This document shows positions 1 to 9,800 of a stretch of DNA of 14,004 bases, in pieces; the first letter of the stretch is position 1; each line of letters begins with the position of its first letter. The DNA comes from JANOQP01 sp044227705 (lineage in GTDB: Bacteria > Bacteroidota > Bacteroidia > Chitinophagales > Saprospiraceae). Location of the stretch: positions 1 to 14,004 of the forward strand of contig JBGAWE010000114.1 of assembly GCA_044227705.1 (NCBI GenBank), read 5' to 3'. Position numbers and translations under genes: made by a program. The notes under the pieces were generated by a model. That model did not search any database, was not told the origin of the DNA, and worked only from the letters and a program-made list of their open reading frames with translations.

Positions 1-256
1 CCGCGCCGAGGTTCGCAGCGAGTGGGGCGCGTTCGACAGCTTTTTCAAAACCAAGCTGACCGGCTGCGGCGCGGAGAAATCAACGGCCTGCCGGATGGAA
101 AACGGCATCTCGCGCCCCGGCGATTGGAACGTGGTCGAGTACGATTTCCGGCTGCCCGCCGATTGTGCGGAGAGCGTGGTTTCGGTCGAATTGCAAACCT
201 CCTCCGCGCAGCGCATCGAGGTGAGGCGGGTGAGCGTCCGGGCTTTCGAGCGGTGA
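1..256 (+). CDS. C-terminal fragment of unidentified protein, beta-sandwich-like end
   Basis: The last 84 codons of a plus-strand gene lie here. The frame is open from the window edge and ends at TGA 254-256. The start and most of the protein lie outside the window. The visible part includes the segment DWNVVEYDFRLPADC followed by alternating hydrophobic and polar residues ending in RVSVRAFER. This is a run of predicted beta strands with the pattern W..(V)E.(D)F.LP, as in C-terminal jelly-roll or carbohydrate-binding-like modules of Bacteroidota proteins. I cannot name the family. The reading frame is chosen for its protein-like composition and its clean stop just before the convergent neighbour; another plus-strand frame is also open here but gives an Arg-rich, improbable sequence. 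The gene converges on the caspase gene, with 24 nt between the stops and no terminator hairpin seen between them. Confidence 0.6.
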   Translation, partial: RAEVRSEWGAFDSFFKTKLTGCGAEKSTACRMENGISRPGDWNVVEYDFRLPADCAESVVSVELQTSSAQRIEVRRVSVRAFER

Positions 257-280
257 AGACGGCCCAAAACTGCGATTCCC

Positions 281-3200
281 TTACGACTTGTCGGCCAGGT
301 TCTGGATGCTCGCCTCCAATTTCATGAACCGCGCATCGCCGCGCAACCTGGCCCAATCGGGGTCGTACCGCACCACGAATTTCCGGTTGAAACCCGCCCC
401 GGCCGCCTTGCTCAGCCAGTCGAGCGCCGCGTCGCGGTGGCCCAGCCGGGCGTGGAGGCGGGCGATGGTGTAGCAGGTCTCGGGCTGCGCGGCCGACGGG
501 TCGAGGTTGAACTCGGCCATGAAGTTGTCGAGCGCGGCGGCCGTCCCGCCTCGCAGCATTTCGAGCTTGCCGAAGGCCTCGTGCTGCCCCTCGATCGGCT
601 CAGGCTGCATCCAGAGGCCTTTTTTCAACATTTCGTAGCCCTCTGCCAGCTTGCCCGAGCGGATGCGGAGGTCGGCCAGCCGCATGAGGTTTTCATAGTC
701 GAGGCGGCCTTCGGCCTCTATTTTTTCTAGGGTTGAAACCGCTTCGCCGTATTCCCAGCCGAGGGTGCGGGCGGCGGCGAGGCCGGTGCGCGGTTCGAGC
801 CAGTCGGGCTGGCGGCTGGTGGCCTGTTCGAGGTGGCCTTCGACATCTTCCAGCCTGCTCAGCAGCCATGCCTCGGTCGGCTCGAACTTCTCATTGCCCA
901 ATGCCCAGGGGTCGGGGCCGAGGCTTTTCAGGAAGGTCTGCCCGATGCGGTTTTCGAGGAAGGCACGCGCGGGGTAGGCTGTGTCGAGCTCGATGACACC
1001 TTCAAAATCGAACGCCGCCGACTGCTGGTCGCTCTCCTTATTGTTGAAATTGAAGTCGGCGTACTTGTACAGCCAGTCCGCGCTCTTCGGGAAGGCCTCC
1101 TTCATGTCGTGGTAAAAGGAGAAAAGCGGCGCCTCGGCCATGCACAGCTTCTGGTCGCGCCAGCGCAGCAGCAGTTGCTCCTCCTCGAGGAAGCGGCCTT
1201 GCCCGCGCAGGAGATTTTGGAGGCCTTTAAGTGCCTCATGTCGATAGTTGTCCTCCTCGACGTTGGTGATGACCTGCCGGTACACGTCCTCCTCCCGTTC
1301 TGGCCGCCCCCATGCTTGGTAGAGCTCGACGAGCTTGAACAGCCGCTCGCCGGACTCGGGGAACATCTCGGCCAGCCGCAGGAGGCAGATTTCGGCCTCG
1401 CCCCACCTTTTTTGGTGGAACAGCATGGAGGAGAGCATGTCGAGTGCCCCGACGTGCTTCGGGTCGAGCTTGACGGCGCGGTTGAAGCTGCGTTCTGCCT
1501 CCTCATTCCGGCCGCGCTGGAAGTAGTAGAGGCCGTTGCGGAAAAAATCCTCGGCCGTCAGGGGGTTCTCGATGAGGTTGTTGACGGGCGGGAAGGGTGC
1601 ATCGACCTGCACTGTTGTCTGTTGCAAAGGGGTGGCGAGACTCAAGACGTAGATTTTCGTCTGCGCGAGCATGTCGCGCCTGCGCTCCTCCATCTCCTTG
1701 AAGCGGTGGTCGGCCTCGGCGTAGCGGCCGGTTTTCAGCTGCAAATTGGCCAGCCGCTCGTAGGGGAGGAAGTGGCGGTCGTTGAGCTTTTTGGCCCGTC
1801 GGTACTCGGTCTCGGCCCGAAGGAGGTCGCCTTTCAGCTCGAAGGCCAGCCCGAGGTTGAGCGCCGCGCCTGCATAGTTTGGGTCGAGGCGGGCAGCCTT
1901 TTCGGCGTTCAAGCGGGCCGAGTCGGGCTGGTTGAGGGAGAACTGCGCGGCCGCGACGTTCGAAAATGCGACGGCCCACGACGGCGAGAGGTCGGCCGCC
2001 TGTCGGAACTCGTCGCGGGCCGCCGCGTACTCCTGCCGGAAATAGTGCAGCACCCCGATTTCGTTGTGGACATACGCCGCGTGCGGGTCGAGGGCGAGGG
2101 CGGCCCGCTGCTCGACCATTGCCTTTGAAAGCTCGGCCGTGCGGATGGTGTCGCCCAATTGAGCCGCCAAGCGGATGCAGACACCGCTGAAATAATGCGC
2201 TTTAACCTCGCAAATCGGCCGCAACGGGTGGCCCTCGGGCAGCAGGTCGGCCGCCGCGCGGAGCATGAGCGGGTATTGCCCATAGGCCGCGGCCTGATGG
2301 GTGAAATAGCGGCGGGCCAGCTCGGCCGCGTCCCCTTCAAGGTAGGCAGTGATGGCTCGCTGGGCGATGTCGTGGAGGCGCACTGCCACCTTTGTTTTCA
2401 AAAAATCGCGGAGCGCAGCGTCCTTTTTTGCCTTTTTTGAAAGTTCGATGAAGTCGCCGATGCCAGCGCGAGTGGCCTCGTCGAAGACCGGGCGCGATTC
2501 CCTTTCCCCGCCGACGGGAACCACCTCTTTCAAAGTGTCCGCCCGGGCGAAGGCGCGGCTGAAATTGCCCGTGATTTCCTCCAAAAGGTCGCCTTTTTTG
2601 CCTGAAAAGAAGACCCGGCCGTTGTGAAGCCCCCAGTCGACGGCCTCGGAAAAAGCATCGAGCGCAGCCTGTTTCTGGGCGGGCGCGACGGACTTTTTGC
2701 CCTCGTAGACGGCTGCGACATCCTTCGTCCCCGCCGTCCCGACCATCGGGGCCGAGGCGGCGAGCATCGGCGGCTTCGTCGACTCCTCTTTGACGGAGGC
2801 GAGGGTGGCCGGGTCGACGTTCGCCAGCTTGAAGTATTCGTCCTGCCCGACGAAGACGGCCGTCTGCTCGTTGTCGATCATCGCCTCCTGGATGGCCTTC
2901 CGCATCGAGGAGCGGAGGTGGTTTTTCAGCTCGTAAAAGAGGACGTCGCCGTCGCCCTCCGTGTCTGCCAGCCCTTTCAGCCCGTTGATCAAAAAGTAGG
3001 AGAAAACGCCGCGCCCGCCGCCCCACCGCTCGCTCTCGACGGAGAGCTGGTCGCTCTGGCAAGAGAGGATGCGCACCTCGTTGGCCTGCTGGATGGCGGC
3101 CTGTTTGGCAGTGAGTGAGGGGCCGAGGTTCTCCGCGCCGGCCAGTTTACCGGAGTGGCAGGCGTCGAGGATGACGATGACCTTCGCCTGCACGCCGACG

Positions 3201-3706
3201 GAGAGGGTCGTGACCACTTTGTTCAAAAATTCCAGCTCGACGGCGTTGTTCGGATAGTTGTTGAACGGCGTGTCGTAGCAGAGCAGGTAGCCGAGCTGCC
3301 AGAGGGTCTGCTTCTCGACATCGCCGTGGCCGGAGAAGTAGATGATGACCACGTCGCCCTTTTTGGAGGAGAGGGTGAGGAAGTTGAGGTCGTCCATGAG
3401 CATGCCCTGGGTGGCCTGCTTGTTGGTGCGCAATAGGATGTTCTCCTCCGGCACCTCGCCGCCCGCCTTCGAACGTAGGAAGTCGTGGAAGACCTGCGCG
3501 TCGCGGTCGGCGAAGCGGAGGTCTTTGATGCCGTCGTTGGCGTAGTCGCTGATGCCGACGACGAGGGCGCGGACGGTGGGACGGGCCGTGTCAGCGGGCG
3601 AAGCGGCGATGGGTTTTGCCCCTTTTTGCTCGACAACAGGTTCGTTTTGAGAGAAGGCCGCCCAAAAAGGTGCGATGAAAAAGGCAATGGCCGCGATTGT
3701 CTTCAT
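281..3706 (-). CDS. Exported caspase-family (peptidase C14) protein with TPR repeats
   Basis: The protein has 1141 residues. Residues 1-19 form a Sec signal peptide (MKTIAAIAFFIAPFWAAFS, likely cleaved before QNEP). There is no lipobox Cys and no T9SS sorting domain, so a soluble periplasmic location is inferred. Residues about 45-295 are a caspase-like domain: the p20-type core starts at ALVVGISDY, catalytic His127 lies in YFSGHGD and catalytic Cys183 in DACHSG. A p10-like part follows (LSCQSDQLSVESE, then GVFSYFLINGLKGLAD). Residues about 300-345 are a low-complexity linker, and 345-540 is a helical region I do not recognise. TPR-like helices occupy about 545-680, 718-830 and 965-1107, and the end matches the common post-TPR motif DPDWARLRGDARFMKL. 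Caspase-TPR proteins are known in Bacteroidota, but their substrates are mostly unknown. The start is ATG 3704-3706, supported by the signal peptide; no Shine-Dalgarno sequence is visible. The gene stands between a terminator and a convergent gene, so it is probably transcribed alone. Confidence 0.93.
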   Translation of the reverse strand: MKTIAAIAFFIAPFWAAFSQNEPVVEQKGAKPIAASPADTARPTVRALVVGISDYANDGIKDLRFADRDAQVFHDFLRSKAGGEVPEENILLRTNKQATQGMLMDDLNFLTLSSKKGDVVIIYFSGHGDVEKQTLWQLGYLLCYDTPFNNYPNNAVELEFLNKVVTTLSVGVQAKVIVILDACHSGKLAGAENLGPSLTAKQAAIQQANEVRILSCQSDQLSVESERWGGGRGVFSYFLINGLKGLADTEGDGDVLFYELKNHLRSSMRKAIQEAMIDNEQTAVFVGQDEYFKLANVDPATLASVKEESTKPPMLAASAPMVGTAGTKDVAAVYEGKKSVAPAQKQAALDAFSEAVDWGLHNGRVFFSGKKGDLLEEITGNFSRAFARADTLKEVVPVGGERESRPVFDEATRAGIGDFIELSKKAKKDAALRDFLKTKVAVRLHDIAQRAITAYLEGDAAELARRYFTHQAAAYGQYPLMLRAAADLLPEGHPLRPICEVKAHYFSGVCIRLAAQLGDTIRTAELSKAMVEQRAALALDPHAAYVHNEIGVLHYFRQEYAAARDEFRQAADLSPSWAVAFSNVAAAQFSLNQPDSARLNAEKAARLDPNYAGAALNLGLAFELKGDLLRAETEYRRAKKLNDRHFLPYERLANLQLKTGRYAEADHRFKEMEERRRDMLAQTKIYVLSLATPLQQTTVQVDAPFPPVNNLIENPLTAEDFFRNGLYYFQRGRNEEAERSFNRAVKLDPKHVGALDMLSSMLFHQKRWGEAEICLLRLAEMFPESGERLFKLVELYQAWGRPEREEDVYRQVITNVEEDNYRHEALKGLQNLLRGQGRFLEEEQLLLRWRDQKLCMAEAPLFSFYHDMKEAFPKSADWLYKYADFNFNNKESDQQSAAFDFEGVIELDTAYPARAFLENRIGQTFLKSLGPDPWALGNEKFEPTEAWLLSRLEDVEGHLEQATSRQPDWLEPRTGLAAARTLGWEYGEAVSTLEKIEAEGRLDYENLMRLADLRIRSGKLAEGYEMLKKGLWMQPEPIEGQHEAFGKLEMLRGGTAAALDNFMAEFNLDPSAAQPETCYTIARLHARLGHRDAALDWLSKAAGAGFNRKFVVRYDPDWARLRGDARFMKLEASIQNLADKS

Positions 3707-3832
3707 AGAAAATGGTGCAAGCCGGATTGGTTAGAAACGGTTTCGGGGTCGGCCAAAGAAAGGAAAAGTTTTGATGTGAGATGCTTGATGGGTCGGCTTT
3801 GGCGGATGGGCAACCGGCATTCCTGTTTTTGG

Positions 3833-3868
3833 AAAAGAAAAAGCCCGGTCAGCTTTCGCCGACCGGGC
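3833..3868 (-). terminator. Rho-independent terminator of the Ig-array giant gene
   Basis: Read on the minus strand, GCCCGGTC pairs with GACCGGGC (plus positions 3861-3868 and 3843-3850). The stem extends through one G-T wobble and two G-C pairs to a GAAA tetraloop, giving about 11 bp in all. TTTTTCTTTT follows immediately. The hairpin begins 27 nt after the stop codon of the giant gene (3895-3897). On the plus strand the downstream T tract is poor, so it is called for the minus strand only. It separates the giant gene from the caspase gene. Confidence 0.9.
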
Positions 3869-3894
3869 CTTGTTTTGTCACAACCGGTTGAAAA

Positions 3895-6800
3895 TCAACG
3901 TGTCAGCGTCACGCTGCCCTTGTAGGTTTTCACCACGTTGTCGATGAACTTGATGCGTGCCCACCAGACGAAGACGGCGGGGTCGGCCTTGTTGTTGCGG
4001 AACGTGCCGTCCCATCCGGAGGTCGGGTCGTTGGGCGCGAAATGCGTGTAGTTGTGCACCCGCTCGCCCCAGCGGTCGAAGACCTGGAACTGCTCGATTT
4101 CCAGCACGTCCTGTCCGCCGAAGATGTAGAACAGGTTGTTGTCGTCGCTGTCCGGTGCGAAGGCCGAGGGCACGTAGATGTGCCGCTGCTTGTCGACCTC
4201 GATGAAGCGCACGTCGAGCGCCCGGCAGCCGAGCGTGTCGATGACCGTCAGGCTCAAGACCTGCGAGTTGAGCGGTTTCATCCAGAATGCCGGGCAGGTG
4301 TCGCAGCCGATAAAGCTGCCCGACCACGCCATCTGCTGGATCTGCGAGTTGGGGATGTTCACCACGTTCGAGAAGTCGATGAGCAAGCTGTCGCCGAGGC
4401 GGATGAGCGTGTCGGGGCCGAGATCGACCACGATTTGCGGCGGCTCAGCGATGTCGAACGTCGTCGAGTATTTGCAACCGAGCGCGTCGAGCACACCGAC
4501 CTGATAGACCCCGGCGGGGAGGTTGGTAAAGGTCGTCGTCGAGCCGTACGGGCCGCCTTCGAACGAGTACTGGTAGGGCGGCGTACCGCCCGTGACAGAG
4601 GCGATGGTCGAGTAGCCGTTCGTCTCGCCAAAGCAGCGCACGTCGTGGTCGTCGAAGACGAGGCCCGACGGGACGGCCGAGTTCGCTGTGACCGTCGTCG
4701 ACTTCGTGGCCGTGCAGCCGTTGTTCGGGTTCGTTACGAGTAGGACATAGTCGCCAACCGCGTCAACCTGTATTTGCTGGGCGGTCGGCGCGGAGATGAT
4801 GTTTCCGTCTGCCGTCGTCCAGTCAAAGCTCACGCCAGCCGGAGAGGCCGTGGCCGAAACCGTGATGATGGTGTCGGAGCATGTGAACTGGCCCGGCTGC
4901 GCGATGCTGACGGTCGGCGACTGCGTGTCCGTTGTGACTGGGAACGTCGCCACGCCCGTGCATCCGCTTTTTACGTCCGTTGCGATGACGGTGTAGGTTC
5001 CTGGAACGGTGACGGACGGGTTGGGGATGGTGTCTTTCGGCGCGACGATGCCGGGGCCGTTCCACTTCCATTTCACCTGTTTGTCGGTCGAGGCGACGAG
5101 TTGCGAAGCCGGGTCCTTGCAGGTGATGACCGTGCCACTGACCTGTACGACGGGGATGCTGCCGTCGGAGAGGACGACGATGGTCTTCTTGGCCGTGCAG
5201 CCGTTGTCGTCACGAGTGACGGTGACTGTGTAGGTGCCGGTCGCGGTGACGGACGGGCTTTGCAGCGTCGAGGTGAAGCCGTTCGGCCCCGACCACTTGT
5301 ACTTCACGCCTGTCGCGGGGGTCGCCGAGATTGTCGCTGTCGGCACGGTGCAGGTGATGATGTTGCTGACGGAGGTCGTGACTGTCGGAGCGAGCTTGTT
5401 GGCGTCGACCACGACGGTGTCGGCTGCCGTGCATCCGTTGACCGGGTTGGTGGCAACGACATAGTATTCCCCTTCGCCGTCCGAGCTGATGAGGTCGCCG
5501 GCGTCGGTCCAGCCGAGGCCCTGGTCGTTCGTCCAGACAAAGGTGACGTTAGACGTGGTCGACGAGACCGAGATTTCCGGGTTCGGATCCTTGCAAGTGG
5601 CGGTCGCGCCGATGGCGGCGACGTTCGCCGGCGGCACCTTGTCGCTCAGGACGGTCACCTTGGCCGAGTCGACGCAGCCGTTGACGAGCACTTGGATGTA
5701 GACTGTGTATGTGCCGGGAATGGTGACGAAGACCTTTTTCGACGCCGCGCCGGCGAAGCCGGGAGGCCCGTCCCAGAGGTAGCCGACGGTGGGCGTCGTG
5801 GTCGATGCCTCGATGTTGGCACCGGGCGCGGCGCAGGTGAGCGTCGCGCCGGTGACGGTGATGTTCTGCGGCTTGTTGAAGTTGGCCGTGAACGTGATGC
5901 TCTCACTCGTGACGCAGCCGTTGACCGTCGAGGTGACGGTGAACAGATACGCGCCCGGTGCCGAGACCGTGATGTTGCCTGTCGTTGCGGTGAAGCCGTT
6001 GGGGCCGGTCCAGCCGGTGGTCGTGTTGGCCGTCGTCGTGGAGCCGGTCACGGACTGGGTCGGCGTGTTGCAGTCGAGTATGAGGCCGGGGCTGACGACG
6101 GAGACGTCTGGCGAGAGCGTGTTTTTAAAGATATAGGCCGTGTCAGAATCGGTGCAGCCGTTGGGCAGTTTCACCACGAGGGTGTACTCGCCGTCGTTGG
6201 TCACGGTCGGGTTCTGTGCAGTCGAGGCATAGCCGTTCGGCCCAGACCACGCGTAGGTCACGCCGGTCGAGGTGGTCGAACCTTTAAGCTGATAGCTGCC
6301 GCTGATGCAGTCGATGGTGCCGCCGTCGGCGAGGACGTTCTGCGGCTTGAGGAAGTCCTCGGTAACCACCTGGTCCTCCTTGCTCGTGCAGCCGTTGCCC
6401 GGGTCGGTGATGGTGACGGTGTAGGTGCCGCTGACGGTGACCTCCGGTTTTTGGTCGAACGACTCGAAGTTGTTCGGCCCGGCCCACTGGTAGGTCACGC
6501 CGTTGACCGTCGAGGTGGCGGTGATGGTTGCCTTCGGCGCATTGCAGTCGAGGACGTTCGAGACGGCCGTCGTAAGCGGCGGGAAGGCACCGTTGAGGTT
6601 GACCGTCGCCGAGGCCGTGTTCGTGCAGCCGTTGGGGCCGGTGACGACCAGTTGATAAGTGCCCGCCACATCGATGAGCGGGTCGGAGAGGTTGGACGTG
6701 TAGTTGTTCGGCCCCGTCCATGCATAGGTCGCGTTCGGCGTGGTCGAGCCGCCGTCAAGGGGGATTTGGGTGATGAGGCAGGTCAAAGTGCCGCCTGTGG

Positions 6801-9800
6801 CCGTGGCATTCGGCGCGACCTTGTCCTCCGTCACGGTCACGGTGCGCTCGTCGGTGCAGCCGTTTTTACCGGTGACGACGAGCTTATAGTCGCCTTTCAC
6901 CGTAACCGCTGGGTCGGGCAGCGTAGATGCAAATGCGCCGGGGCCGCTCCAGGAGAGCGTTGCCGCAGTCGAGTCAACCACAGAGCCGAGGTTGATTGAG
7001 GGGTTGGCGCAAGTCAGCTCGCCTCCGGTGATGGAGAAATCGGGCAAGGCCTTGTCGGCATCGACAACCGCGATGGTCTCGGAGGTGCAGCCGTTGACCG
7101 GGTCAGTGGTGACAAGGTGGTAGTCGCCGGTGACGGAGACCGTCGGGTCGGGGTTGGTGGAGGAGAAGCTGTTCGGCCCCGTCCACGCAAAGGTCACGCC
7201 AGCGGTCTGCGAGTTGCCGTTGATGGTGACGCTCGGGTTTTTGCACGAAATCGTGTTGCCGACGGCGACCGCTCCCGGCTGGGTGATGTTTTGCAGGACA
7301 TCGACCGTCGTCGCATCGGTGCAGCCGTTGGGGCTGGTAACGTTGAGCGTGTAGTTGCCAGGCTCTGAGACGACGGGGTTTTGGCTGATGGTCGTGAAGC
7401 TGTTCGGCCCCATCCATTGGAAGCTCGATCCGTTGATGTTGACCGAGCCTTGCAACGTGATCGCAACCGCCGAGCAGGTCAGCGTTCCGCCCGTGCCGAC
7501 GGCGACCGGCGTGTTCACATCGGCCGTCAGGATGGCGGTGGCCGTCGAGGTGCAGCCGTTCGGGCCGGTGATGGTGACGATGTAGTTGCCCGGATCTGTC
7601 ACGATGGGGTTCTGGTCGGTCGAGGAGAATGTGCTCGGGCCAGACCACGAGTAGGTCACCGGGTTGGTCGGCGAGGTGGACGAGATTTGGAAGCTCGGCG
7701 TTGTGCAAGTTACTTGTCCGCCCTGCGCCTGTGCGCCCGGCTGTGCGATGTCCTGCGTGACGAAGGCTGTGGCGACGGACTTGCATCCGTTGGCGGCCAC
7801 TGCGGTCAGCACATAGTCGCCGGGCGTGCCGACAAGGAAGCTGCCGGAAGTCGAGGTGGAACCGTCAGGCAAGGTCCACGAGAAGGTTGCGCCTGGCGTC
7901 GAGGTGCCGCCGGTGACGGTGACGGTGGTGTTTGTGCAGTTCAGCTCACCGCCGTTGGCGAACGAGACCGGCACGCCCGCGTCGAGGGTGACGATGGCGT
8001 CGGCCGTGTTCGTGCAACCGTTGGTGCCGGTCGCGGTGAGGGTATAGGTGCCCTGCTGTGTGACGGTCGGGTTGTTCTGTGTCGAGGTGAAGCCGCCGGG
8101 GCCGCTCCATTCGATAGTTGCGCCGGCCGTGCCGGTCGAGCCGTTGAGTGTTACCGCTCCCGCAACGCAGTCGATGACGCCGCCGGTGGCGGAAGCCGTC
8201 GGGGCTGCGAGGTCGGTTGGCACGTTGGCCGAAGCGGTCGAGGTGCAGCCGTTGATGGGGTTCGTAACGACGAGCGAGTAGTTGCCCGGCGCGGTCACGA
8301 AGGGGTCCTCGAGCGTTGAGCTGAAACCGCCCGGCCCCGACCACGAGTAGGTCACGTTCGGCGTGGGCGAACCCCCGTTCAGTTGGATTTGCGTCGCTGT
8401 GCAGGTGATGGTGCCGCCGGTGGCCGATGCGTTCGGCGCGGCGAGCGAGCCGTTGACGGTGACAGGGGCCGTGTTGGTGCACCCGTTCGTCCCGGTGACG
8501 GTGACGGTGTAAGTGCCTATGTCGCTCGCCGACGGGTTCTGTGCGGCGGAGCTGAAGCCGTTCGGCCCCGTCCAGGCATAGCTGACGTTGGGCGTGGTCG
8601 ACGAGCCGTTGAGCGTGATGGTCGGGTTGTTGCAGCCGATGTTGCCCGAGGCCGAGGCCCCCGCGTTGGGCTGCGCGTTGTCGAGGTTGACGACGGCGTT
8701 GGCCGTCGAGGTGCAGCCGTTGCCGGTGTCCGTGACGGTCAAATTATAGGTGCCGGGGCTGGTCACTGTCGGGCTGGCAAGGGTGGACGAGAACCCGCCC
8801 GGCCCCGACCAGAGATAGCCAGAGGGGTTGGCACTCGATGTGGCCGAGACCGTCGTCGAATTGACGGTGCAGGTCAATGTGCTTCCCTGCGTTGTGACGC
8901 TCGGCGGCGTGGTGTTTCCCGTGACGGTCGCGGTGGTGGTGGCGGTGCAGCCGTTGGTCGAGTTAGTCACGGTCACGTTGTACGTCCCCTGCTGCGAGAC
9001 GACGGGGCTTTGAACCGTCGACGTGAAGCCGCCGGGGCCTGTCCAGTTCCATGTCGGGGTGGGCGGGGCGTTGGTCGTGGCGTTGAGTGTGGCGGTGGTC
9101 GCCGCGCAGCCGATGATGCCGCCTGTTACGCCGAGGGTCGGCGCGGTGTTGTTGCCCTGGATGGTGACGGTGTCGGCCTTCGTGCACTGGACGCCGCCCT
9201 GCGTCAGGGTGACGGTGAGGACGTAGGTGCCCGGCGATGTAATCGTCACCGAGGCCCCGGTCCCGACGGTCGTGTTGCCGGGTATCTTCTTCCAGACCTT
9301 CACGGGCGCGCCGCTAACGGGCGGCGCCGAGTTGAGGGTGATGGACTGGTTGGTGCAGGTGATGGTCCCGCCGCCAATGATGTCGGCTATCGGTTCCAGA
9401 ACGGTGAGGTTGAAGTTGATGGTGGAGTCGCAGCCCTGATAGGTGTTAACGGTGACCGACTGGTTGCCGGAGTCACAGAACTGCTGCCCGCCGACCGTCA
9501 CGCAGTCGCCCTGGCAGATGACCTTCGGCGGCAGCGTGGTGAGCAGTGGCGGTTTGACGGTGACGGTCTTTTTCACCACCGAGTCGCAGCCGGTGGCCGT
9601 CGTGATGGTCGTTTGGTAGTTCTGCGTGCCGGGCGTGGTGTTGATGGGGTCGCCCCATGGCAGGTTGTAGAGGTCGGCCTGCTCAAAGCAGACGATGGCC
9701 GGCGGCAGTTGCGTCGGCACCAGTGGCTGCACGTTGACCGTCTTGCAAATCTGGGTTCCCTGAAAACAGGAGTTCGCGGGCTTCACGCAGACCTGTTTCG

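Noticed and set aside
833..2128. A 431-codon open frame on the plus strand opposite the caspase-TPR gene
   Set aside because: It is the antisense shadow of a TPR-coding region rich in Leu, Ala and Glu codons. It has no recognisable domain and overlaps a convincing gene completely.
281..3706. Caspase protein as an abortive-infection or CRISPR-linked effector
   Set aside because: It has a Sec signal peptide, and no nucleotide-sensing, CRISPR or nuclease partner gene is present, so a cytoplasmic defence role is not supported.
3754..3761. Possible -7 promoter element of the caspase gene (minus strand TTTCTTTG, 48 nt before the ATG)
   Set aside because: It has one mismatch to the Bacteroidota TAnnTTTG motif and no clear -33 TTG at proper spacing. 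A match of this quality is expected by chance.
4774..6999. A 741-codon open frame on the plus strand opposite the Ig-like array, with further long ones at 8383-10242 and 4042-4743
   Set aside because: The translations are Arg/Val/Gly/Asp-rich and low in complexity, without any domain. They arise because the repeated GC-rich codons of the minus-strand gene rarely give stops in this frame. The minus-strand protein has clear domains and a signal peptide.
4663..9375. Regular DNA period of about 231 bp as a CRISPR array or satellite
   Set aside because: The period is a whole number of codons (77 or 78), the frame is open throughout and variation follows protein constraints; there is no short identical repeat with unique spacers.
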